Shown here: one piece after another, positions 45,913 to 53,298 of the stretch
Numbering within the stretch: the first letter of the stretch is position 1
Layout: every line of letters starts with the position of its first letter
Assembly: GCF_900168265.1 (NCBI RefSeq)
Contig: NZ_FVZF01000014.1
Location: 1 to 64,000, forward strand
Direction of reading: 5' to 3'
From: Salegentibacter salarius
GTDB taxonomy: Bacteria > Bacteroidota > Bacteroidia > Flavobacteriales > Flavobacteriaceae
DNA length: 64,000 nucleotides
Made by a program: the position numbers and the translations under genes
The notes under the pieces: generated by a model
Told to the model about the DNA's origin: nothing
The model's input: only the letters and a program-made list of their open reading frames with translations
The model's database searches: none

Positions 45913-46815
45913 ATGAGTAAAATAAATTCGTGGATAGGTGCTGCCAGATTAAGAACATTACCCTTATCAATTTCAGGGATTATTGTGGGAACTACCATTG
46001 CGGTTAGCGAAGGTGTGTTTAGCATTATTATTTTTAGTCTTGCACTAGCTACCACTTTAGGATTACAGGTGCTATCAAATTTTGCCAACGATTATGGCGA
46101 TGGTGTCAAGGGAACCGATAACGAAGATAGGGTAGGACCGCAACGGGCTTTACAAAGCGGGCTAATTACCCAAAAGGAAATGCTTCAGGGTATTATAATT
46201 ACAGCAATTGTTACCTTGCTTTTTGCCATTCTACTTATTTATGTAGCTTTTGGAAAAGAAAATTTAGGCTATGCGCTATTTTTCTTTCTACTGGGAATAG
46301 CTGCAATTGCTGCTGCTATAAAATACACGGTTGGTAAATCGGCATACGGTTACCGAGGGCTTGGAGATGTTTTTGTATTTATTTTCTTTGGGTTAGTTGC
46401 GGTATACGGTTCTTATTTTTTATATGCACACCAATGGAATTGGCTCGTATTGCTTCCGGCATTTAGTATTGGGTTTTTAAGTATGGGTGTTTTAAATCTC
46501 AATAATATGAGAGACCGGGCTTCTGACGAAAAAGCGGGTAAAATTACCTTAGTGGTAAAACTTGGCGCCAAAAACGCGAAAAACTATCATTATGCCCTCA
46601 TTCTGGGAGCTATTCTTTGCCTGGTTTTATTCACGGTACTTAGCCTGGAAAGTATAAATGATTTTCTGTACCTGCCAGCTTTTATTCCTTTAATTCTGCA
46701 TCTTAAAAGAGTGGTAGAAAATGAAAATGCTACCCTGCTGGATCCTGAACTAAAGGTTTTAGCACTTTCTACCTTTGCCACGGCAGTTCTTTTTGGACTG
46801 GGGCAGATCTGGTAG
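45913..46815 (+). CDS. menA: 1,4-dihydroxy-2-naphthoate polyprenyltransferase
   Basis: A 300-residue UbiA-family membrane enzyme that prenylates DHNA in menaquinone synthesis. About eight to nine membrane helices are visible. The Asp-rich motifs are NFANDYGDGVKGTDNEDR and NNMRDRASDEKAGK. It starts one base after holA. menC and menE lie downstream, separated by a 178-base gap and an MBL hydrolase. Confidence 0.93.
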   Translation: MSKINSWIGAARLRTLPLSISGIIVGTTIAVSEGVFSIIIFSLALATTLGLQVLSNFANDYGDGVKGTDNEDRVGPQRALQSGLITQKEMLQGIIITAIVTLLFAILLIYVAFGKENLGYALFFFLLGIAAIAAAIKYTVGKSAYGYRGLGDVFVFIFFGLVAVYGSYFLYAHQWNWLVLLPAFSIGFLSMGVLNLNNMRDRASDEKAGKITLVVKLGAKNAKNYHYALILGAILCLVLFTVLSLESINDFLYLPAFIPLILHLKRVVENENATLLDPELKVLALSTFATAVLFGLGQIW

Positions 46816-46993
46816 TAAACCACATGGAGCAAGCTCAAGAAGCATTATTATTAGAAAATATCATTTGATTTGGAAACAAGCCTGCGAGCATTTAATCTCG
46901 ATTATCGAGTAAGTTTAACAAAATTATATATTCGGTAAGTTGAAGCTTCTTTTGTCGAATTCTTAAATTAGGGAAAACCATAAAAATTAAGTT

Positions 46994-47674
46994 ATGAAAA
47001 TCACTTTTTACGGACAGAGTTGTTTGGGAATTAAAATAGGAGATATCAATGTTTTGGTTGATCCGTTTATAACCGGAAATGATCTGGCCAAAGATAAAAT
47101 CAATATCAAAGATTTAAAGGCCGATTATATATTATTAACCCACGCACACCAGGACCATACTTTAGATGCTGAAGAAATTGCGAAAAATACGGGAGCGGTA
47201 ATCGTAAGTAATTTTGAAATCGCTAATCACTATGAGGAGAAAGGCATAGAAGTGCACCCTATGAATCATGGGGGTAATTGGGAGTTCGAATTCGGAAAAG
47301 TGAAATACGTAAATGCCATACACACCAGTTCTTTTCCAGATGGGAAATACGGTGGGCAGCCGGGTGGTTTTGTGATAGAAGGAGAACACAAGAATATCTA
47401 TATTGCCGGCGATACCGCACTTACTATGGATATGAAATTAATTCCGCATCATACCACTTTAGATTTGGCAATTCTTCCAATTGGAGACAATTTTACCATG
47501 GGGGTAGAAGATGCTATTATTGCCAGTGATTTTGTTGAATGCGATAAAGTTTTAGGTTGCCATTATGATACCTTTGGCTACATTGAAATAGACCACGAAG
47601 AGGCTAAGAGAAAGTTTTTTGATGAAGGGAAAGACCTTATGCTTCTTGAAATTGGAGAAAGTCTGGAACTTTAG
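46994..47674 (+). CDS. UPF0173-type metal-dependent hydrolase (MBL fold)
   Basis: A 226-residue metallo-beta-lactamase-fold protein. The metal site is THAHQDHTLDAEEI, with later His in MNHGGNWEF and GDTALTMDM supplying the Asp. The length and sequence match the UPF0173 group. It lies between menA and menC; menaquinone genes and MBL thioesterase-like proteins often co-occur, so action on the DHNA-CoA or a related thioester is possible but unproven. Confidence 0.9.
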   Translation: MKITFYGQSCLGIKIGDINVLVDPFITGNDLAKDKINIKDLKADYILLTHAHQDHTLDAEEIAKNTGAVIVSNFEIANHYEEKGIEVHPMNHGGNWEFEFGKVKYVNAIHTSSFPDGKYGGQPGGFVIEGEHKNIYIAGDTALTMDMKLIPHHTTLDLAILPIGDNFTMGVEDAIIASDFVECDKVLGCHYDTFGYIEIDHEEAKRKFFDEGKDLMLLEIGESLEL

Positions 47675-47701
47675 TTTCGGCCTGGCCAAATAATAAAATA
47701 T

Positions 47702-48736
47702 ATGCAGGCAGATTATAAAAAGTATATCTTAAATTTTAAACGCCCCAGCGGAACTTCGCGGGGCGTTCTTACTACTAAAGAAACCTGGTTTCTAAAAATC
47801 ACCGATGGTGATAAGGTTGGCTACGGCGAATGTGGAATTCTTAGAAGTCTAAGTATAGACGATAGGCCAGATTACGAAGAAAAATTGCGATGGGTTTGCA
47901 ACAATATTAATTTGGGAGAGACCATGCTTTGGGAAGAATTAAAAGAATTTCCAAGCATTCAAATTGGGATAGAAATGGCTTTTAGATCATTAAAGGCTAA
48001 AAATCCGTTCGAAATATTTCCTTCTGAATTTACGGATGGAAAAGCTACAATACCCATTAACGGGTTAATATGGATGGGAGAAAAATCTTTTATGAAATCT
48101 CAAATTCAGGAAAAAATTGAAGCCGGTTTTGATTGTATTAAAATGAAAATTGGTGCGATAGATTTTGAAACCGAATTAGAGCTTTTAAAATATATAAGAA
48201 CCGAATTTTCTTCCGAAGAAATAGAATTACGCGTAGATGCAAATGGAGCTTTTAAACCTACTGAAGCTTTAGAAAAACTGAAGCGTTTAAGTGAGTTTCA
48301 CTTACACAGTATAGAGCAACCTATAAAGCAGGGACAATGGGAGAAAATGAGAGATTTGTGTGAGAAAACACCGCTTCCAATTGCTCTGGATGAAGAACTT
48401 ATAGGAGTTTTTGATGTAACTAAGAAGAAAGAATTACTACAAACAATAAAGCCGCAGTATATTATTTTAAAGCCGAGTTTAATCGGTGGTTTTAAAGGTA
48501 CACAAGAGTGGATTGATCTTGCGGAAGAACAAAATATTGGTTGGTGGATTACCAGTGCTTTAGAAAGCAATGTGGGCCTCAGCGCAATTTCGCAATTTAC
48601 TTATACTAAATACAGTAAAATGCCACAGGGACTGGGTACCGGAAGTTTGTATACTAACAATATAGAGAGTCCGTTAGAAGTGACGAAAGGAAATATTCAA
48701 TATAATCCGGCTAAAAGCTGGGAATTTAATTTTTAG
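47702..48736 (+). CDS. menC: o-Succinylbenzoate synthase
   Basis: A 344-residue enolase-superfamily enzyme that dehydrates SHCHC to o-succinylbenzoate in menaquinone synthesis. Catalytic residues are the Lys in CIKMKIGAIDF, metal ligands in RVDANGAF, SIEQP and ALDEELIG, and the second Lys in ILKPSLIGGF. The CPBP protease gene starts three bases after its stop. Confidence 0.92.
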   Translation: MQADYKKYILNFKRPSGTSRGVLTTKETWFLKITDGDKVGYGECGILRSLSIDDRPDYEEKLRWVCNNINLGETMLWEELKEFPSIQIGIEMAFRSLKAKNPFEIFPSEFTDGKATIPINGLIWMGEKSFMKSQIQEKIEAGFDCIKMKIGAIDFETELELLKYIRTEFSSEEIELRVDANGAFKPTEALEKLKRLSEFHLHSIEQPIKQGQWEKMRDLCEKTPLPIALDEELIGVFDVTKKKELLQTIKPQYIILKPSLIGGFKGTQEWIDLAEEQNIGWWITSALESNVGLSAISQFTYTKYSKMPQGLGTGSLYTNNIESPLEVTKGNIQYNPAKSWEFNF

Positions 48737-48739
48737 TAA

Positions 48740-49681
48740 ATGTATATAGCTGAAGCTTTTAAATATCGTTATGATTTTTGGCGATATATTATTGGAACTT
48801 TATTGGTTTTTATTGGTGTTGTTATTGGGCAAATTCCTTTAGGTATAGCTGTTTTTCTGGAACGGGGAATGGAAATAGCCGAAATGACTGAAGGAGAACT
48901 TATGCAGGTTTTAGATTCTAACTTCACATTTTTTCTAATCTTGCTCACTTTTGCTGCAGGTCTTGGCGTTCTTTTACTAGTTGTAAAATTATTGCATAAT
49001 CAACCTATAAAATCGCTTACCACCAGCCGAAAAAAGGTTGACTGGGGGCGCGTTTGGTTTGGTTTTGGTCTTGTAGCTGCTTTTACTATTATCGTTACGC
49101 TAATAGAGTATTCGGTAAATCCTGAAGATTTTCTGATAAACTTTCAGCCGGTTCCGTTTGCCATTTTGGTAGGGATCGCCATTATAATGATTCCGCTGCA
49201 AACCAGTTTTGAAGAATATTTATTCCGCGGATATTTTATGCAGGGGCTTGGCACACTCGTTAAAAATCGTTGGGTGCCTTTAATAGTTACTTCAGTATGT
49301 TTTGGGGGCTTACATTTCTTTAACCCCGAAGTAACCCAAATGGGGAACTTGATTATGATCTATTATATCGGTACCGGATTTTTATTGGGAATAATGACAT
49401 TAATGGATGAAGGTATGGAACTGGCTTTAGGCTTTCATGCCGGCAACAACCTTACTGCCGCTCTGCTCGTTACCGCCGATTGGACAGCGTTTCAAACAGA
49501 ATCTATTTTTAAGGATATTTCAGACCCAACTGCGGGAATTGACGTTCTGGTGCCCGTATTTATAATTTATCCCCTTTTCTTATTTATTATGGCTAAAAAA
49601 TATGGTTGGAGTGACTGGAAGAATAAACTCTTTGGAAAGGTAGAAAAGCCTGAAACCCTAAAACTTTCTGAAGAAAGTTAA
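48740..49681 (+). CDS. CPBP-family intramembrane glutamic protease
   Basis: A 313-residue polytopic membrane protein. Family motifs are SFEEYLFRGYFMQG (EExxxR), FGGLHFFNP (FxxxH) and GFHAGNNL (HxxxN/B), the catalytic set of M79/CPBP proteases. About eight membrane helices are visible. It sits between menC and menE, close enough to be co-transcribed with both. A role in protein maturation or prenyl-modified peptides is general for the family; the substrate is unknown. Confidence 0.88.
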   Translation: MYIAEAFKYRYDFWRYIIGTLLVFIGVVIGQIPLGIAVFLERGMEIAEMTEGELMQVLDSNFTFFLILLTFAAGLGVLLLVVKLLHNQPIKSLTTSRKKVDWGRVWFGFGLVAAFTIIVTLIEYSVNPEDFLINFQPVPFAILVGIAIIMIPLQTSFEEYLFRGYFMQGLGTLVKNRWVPLIVTSVCFGGLHFFNPEVTQMGNLIMIYYIGTGFLLGIMTLMDEGMELALGFHAGNNLTAALLVTADWTAFQTESIFKDISDPTAGIDVLVPVFIIYPLFLFIMAKKYGWSDWKNKLFGKVEKPETLKLSEES

Positions 49682-49742
49682 ATTTATCATTACAATTTGC
49701 TAACTTTCAATAGAGAGAAATGTAACATATTTGGTTTTAAAT

Positions 49743-50840
49743 ATGGCAGATAAGTATAAAGTACCGGAAACCCATCCCGATTTTAGATTGAATAAACGTC
49801 ATTTTACTAATGCCGAGCTTCATCTAGTGGCCTATAGCTTTATTAAAGAAGGAGAAGCATTTGAAGAAGAAGTAGGAAGTTTCTTATTAGACTGGATCAA
49901 ACCTGCTAAATATATTGAGGTACAAACTTCTGGCTCTACCGGAAAACCAAAAACCATACGTATTAAAAAGGAGCATATGATCAATTCGGCCATGGCTACT
50001 TCCCGTTTCTTTGAATTACCCGAAAAAACTACAGCCTTATTATGTTTACCTGCTACCTATATTGCCGGAAAAATGATGCTGGTTCGTGCCATGTTTTTGG
50101 GATGGCAGTTAGATATGGTTCCGCCTTCTTCCAATCCCCTGGACCAGGTCTTTAAGCGTTATGATTTTTGTGCAATGACGCCGTTTCAGCTGGATAATTC
50201 TGTTGGTCGCTTACACCTTATAAAAAAACTTATTGTTGGCGGTGGGGCAGTTTCTCCACGACTTCAAAAGATGGTAAAAGAAGTTAGCACCAAAGTTTAT
50301 GAAACCTATGGAATGACGGAAACCGTTACCCACATCGCGGCCAAAAGACTAAATCCATCAAAAAACAAGAAAAAATCACGAGTATTTAAGGTGCTGCCAA
50401 ACATTAATATTTCGAAAGATGATAGGGGTTGTTTAGTGATTAAAGCGCCTAAACTTTCAGATGAAATTATTACCACAAATGATGTAGTTGAAGTTCTTAC
50501 TTATAAAAAATTTCAATGGAAGGGTAGATTAGATAATGTGATCAATTCTGGTGGCATAAAACTTCACCCTGAACAAATTGAAAAGAAGCTTTCCAAAATT
50601 ATAGATCAGCGGTTATTTGTAACGGCGATGCCAGATGATGCCCTTGGTGAAAAATTGGTGCTTTTTGTTGAAAATGAATTTTCAGAAGAACTTTTGAAAC
50701 AATTGGAGAAAGAAATTAGTGAGTTGAAGAGCCTTGAAAAATACGAGCGTCCTAAAAAGATCTATTTCATAGAAAAATTTGAAGAAACCCATACGGGGAA
50801 AATTCACAGGGAAAATACTTTTAAAAGCAAGGTTAACTAA
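49743..50840 (+). CDS. menE: o-Succinylbenzoate--CoA ligase (AMP-binding enzyme)
   Basis: A 365-residue adenylate-forming enzyme. The P-loop-like motif is VQTSGSTGKPKTIRI, followed by YETYGMTETVTHIA and the C-terminal hinge and lysine (GRLDNVINSGGIK, HTGKIHREN). Its short length and place after menC fit Bacteroidetes MenE. I start at ATG 49743; the longer frame begins with TTG at 49731. Confidence 0.88.
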   Translation: MADKYKVPETHPDFRLNKRHFTNAELHLVAYSFIKEGEAFEEEVGSFLLDWIKPAKYIEVQTSGSTGKPKTIRIKKEHMINSAMATSRFFELPEKTTALLCLPATYIAGKMMLVRAMFLGWQLDMVPPSSNPLDQVFKRYDFCAMTPFQLDNSVGRLHLIKKLIVGGGAVSPRLQKMVKEVSTKVYETYGMTETVTHIAAKRLNPSKNKKKSRVFKVLPNINISKDDRGCLVIKAPKLSDEIITTNDVVEVLTYKKFQWKGRLDNVINSGGIKLHPEQIEKKLSKIIDQRLFVTAMPDDALGEKLVLFVENEFSEELLKQLEKEISELKSLEKYERPKKIYFIEKFEETHTGKIHRENTFKSKVN

Positions 50841-50851
50841 GCTTTCATTTC

Positions 50852-52204
50852 ATGAGAAAATTAATTGAATTCAGGGTTTGGATATGCAAGCCTATCTTAA
50901 TAATATTTTTATTAGCTTTTTGTTCTCCAGCTACAGCTCAAATATTACCAGAACGTGAACGCGCACAACTTATGGAAGAAATACAACAGGATAAATTTGA
51001 TAATCTTCTTCCCAAACTAATGGATCGCGCCGAAATTGATATGTGGCTGGTAATCGCGCGAGAATATAACGAAGATCCCGTTTTACGAACTATGCTGCCG
51101 CCTACCTGGTTAAATGCCCGCCGCCGAACCATTCTTGTATTTTACAGAAACGAGGAACAGGATACTTTAGAGCGTCTCGCAGTAGCGCGATACGATGTGG
51201 GAAATAATATAAGATCGGCCTGGAATCCTGAAAAGCAACCTGAACAGTGGGAAGCCCTGATAGAAATAATAAAAGACCGAAATCCTGATAAAATTGGTTT
51301 AAATTATTCTGAAATGGACGGGATTGCAGACGGACTGGTAAAAACGGACTATGATAAATTTATGGAAGCCCTTCCTCAAGAATTTCATTCCAAAATTGTT
51401 TCGGCAGAAAACCTGGCGGTAAGTTGGATCGAAACCAGAACAGAGATGGAAATGGAAATTTATCCGGAATTGGTGCAAATCACCAAAGATATCATTCAGG
51501 AAGCATTTAGCGATAAAGTAATTACTCCCGGGAAAACCAGCACAGAAGATGTGGTTTGGTGGCTTCGACAAAAAGTAACCGATCTGGGACTGGAAACCTG
51601 GTTTCATCCAACTGTATCAATTCAGCGTGACGAAGAAGCCCTTAAAGATCACGTAAGCGCCTTTTCTTCAGCAAAAGAAAAAAAAGTGATTATGCCGGGA
51701 GACCTTATTCACTGTGACTTTGGGATTTCTTACCTGGGACTTAATACAGATTGCCAGCAGATGGCTTACGTTTTGAAAGCAGGAGAAAGTGAAGCCCCAG
51801 AATTTCTTTCAAAAGCCTTTAAAAAAGGAAATCAATTACAGAATATTCTAACCGATAATTTTAAAACCGGTAAAACAGGAAATAAGATACTCTTAGAAAG
51901 TTTGGGACAAGCTAAGAGCAGCGATCTAAAACCTATGATCTATACCCATCCTTTAGGCTTATATGGGCATTCTTCGGGTACTACCATAGGAATGTGGGAT
52001 TCTCAGGAAGGAGTACCAGGAAGAGGTGATTATCCTTTGCACGAAAACACCGTATATGCCATTGAGCTTAACACCAGTGTATTTTTGGAAGAATGGGATC
52101 AGGAGGTGAGAATAATGCTGGAAGAAGCCGGATTCTGGGGGCCGCAAGGTTTTCGCTATGTAAATGGAAGGCAAAATGAACTTTTGCTAATTTCAGACAA
52201 TTAG
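50852..52204 (+). CDS. M24 family metallopeptidase (Xaa-Pro aminopeptidase-like)
   Basis: A 450-residue secreted peptidase with a signal peptide (LIIFLLAFCSPATAQ). The pita-bread fold's metal ligands are Asp in IHCDFGIS, Asp in LNTDCQQM, His in LGLYGHSSG, Glu in YAIELNTS and Glu in VRIMLEEAG. It begins 11 bases after menE, but its role is unrelated to menaquinone. It is the last gene before the accessory block. Confidence 0.9.
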   Translation: MRKLIEFRVWICKPILIIFLLAFCSPATAQILPERERAQLMEEIQQDKFDNLLPKLMDRAEIDMWLVIAREYNEDPVLRTMLPPTWLNARRRTILVFYRNEEQDTLERLAVARYDVGNNIRSAWNPEKQPEQWEALIEIIKDRNPDKIGLNYSEMDGIADGLVKTDYDKFMEALPQEFHSKIVSAENLAVSWIETRTEMEMEIYPELVQITKDIIQEAFSDKVITPGKTSTEDVVWWLRQKVTDLGLETWFHPTVSIQRDEEALKDHVSAFSSAKEKKVIMPGDLIHCDFGISYLGLNTDCQQMAYVLKAGESEAPEFLSKAFKKGNQLQNILTDNFKTGKTGNKILLESLGQAKSSDLKPMIYTHPLGLYGHSSGTTIGMWDSQEGVPGRGDYPLHENTVYAIELNTSVFLEEWDQEVRIMLEEAGFWGPQGFRYVNGRQNELLLISDN

Positions 52205-52222
52205 AATTTGAACCCATTTCTA

Positions 52223-52300
52223 AATTGTTCAGTTCAATACCATTTTTTAGTGTTTATGATACTGCTAGTCCTGTAAATATGCTGGCTGTATCGAACAATT
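52223..52300. other. Long-range inverted repeat between convergent genes
   Basis: AATTGTTC (52223-52230) and GAACAATT (52293-52300) form an 8-base inverted repeat with a 62-base loop. No clear U-tract terminator is seen between the M24 gene and the convergent dehydrogenase gene. It may mark the edge of the accessory block or be chance. Confidence 0.25.
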
Positions 52301-53288
52301 ATTCTACCTCATTTTTGGCTTCCTTAGCATTTGACCAGGATTCAAGATTTTTTAAGGTAGCTTCTATGTTTTCCTTTAAAGCTTCGTTTGTCAGAAAAGC
52401 CTGATGAGCTGTAATTAACACATTTTTAAAGCCTATCAGGCGAACAAAAAGATCATCCTGGATCAAATCTGTAGAATGATCTTCAAAGAAAAGATCTTTC
52501 TCGTATTCATATACGTCAAGTCCAAGGGAACCTATTTTGCCATTTTTAAGTCCTTCTATAAGATCTTCGGTTTTGCAAATTGCTCCGCGGGCAGTATTGA
52601 TTATCATCACACCTTCTTTCATAAGACTGATATTTTCTTTGTTGATGAGGTGTTTGGTGTCTTTAGTGAGTGGTGCATGAATGGTAATGATGTCGGAATT
52701 CTTACAGAGCTCTTCCAGTTCAACATATTTTGCATCATATTTTTCAATAAGGTCCTGGTCTTTTTTTACATCATAAATCATTAATTTACAGCCAAATCCA
52801 TGCAGAATTTTTGCGCTTACCGCCCCAATTTCTCCCGCTCCCAACATTCCTACAGTTTTGTTGTGCATATCAAAACCAACCAGGCCATTTAAACGAAAAT
52901 TATAATCCTGAATTTTTCTGCTGGCGGGAATCAGTTTTCTGTTGAGTGCCAGCATAAGGGATAGACTGTGTTCTGCTACACTGTGAGGGGAGTAATGTGG
53001 CACATTGGCCACTTTAATGCCCAGATCCTTTGTTTTTTCCAGGTCTATATGGTCAACGCCCATGCTACGCGTTGTAATATATTTTATCCCTGTTTTCTTT
53101 AATTCCTCCAGCACTTCTGCCGAAGCATCATCATTGGTGAAAATTGAGACCGCTTCGCTTCCTTCAGCCAGAGAAACTGTTTCTTTGCTAAGTTTTTCTT
53201 TGCGGTAGTTTAACTCAATGCCATTTTTGTTTTGTTTTTCCAAAAATGGCTTTTCATAAGGCGAAAGACTGTAAACTGTTGTTTTCAT
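52299..53288 (-). CDS. ldhA: D-lactate dehydrogenase-like 2-hydroxyacid dehydrogenase
   Basis: A 329-residue NAD-dependent enzyme interconverting pyruvate and D-lactate, most like E. coli LdhA. Key parts are RSMGVDHIDL, the NAD motif GMLGAGEIGAVSA, the catalytic Arg in INTARGAI, Glu in DVYEYE and His in ITAHQAF. I start at ATG 53288 (MKTTVYSLSP). It lies ten bases downstream of the first P-type ATPase gene and is the last gene of the ppsA-ATPase-ldhA set, a fermentative outlet for pyruvate. Confidence 0.88.
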   Translation of the reverse strand: MKTTVYSLSPYEKPFLEKQNKNGIELNYRKEKLSKETVSLAEGSEAVSIFTNDDASAEVLEELKKTGIKYITTRSMGVDHIDLEKTKDLGIKVANVPHYSPHSVAEHSLSLMLALNRKLIPASRKIQDYNFRLNGLVGFDMHNKTVGMLGAGEIGAVSAKILHGFGCKLMIYDVKKDQDLIEKYDAKYVELEELCKNSDIITIHAPLTKDTKHLINKENISLMKEGVMIINTARGAICKTEDLIEGLKNGKIGSLGLDVYEYEKDLFFEDHSTDLIQDDLFVRLIGFKNVLITAHQAFLTNEALKENIEATLKNLESWSNAKEAKNEVE

Positions 53289-53298
53289 AATATGTTTT

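Noticed and set aside
46816-46993. Possible small gene between menA and the MBL hydrolase
   Set aside because: Only a 14-codon frame beginning MEQAQ is present, with no supporting signal; the gap holds nothing else recognised.
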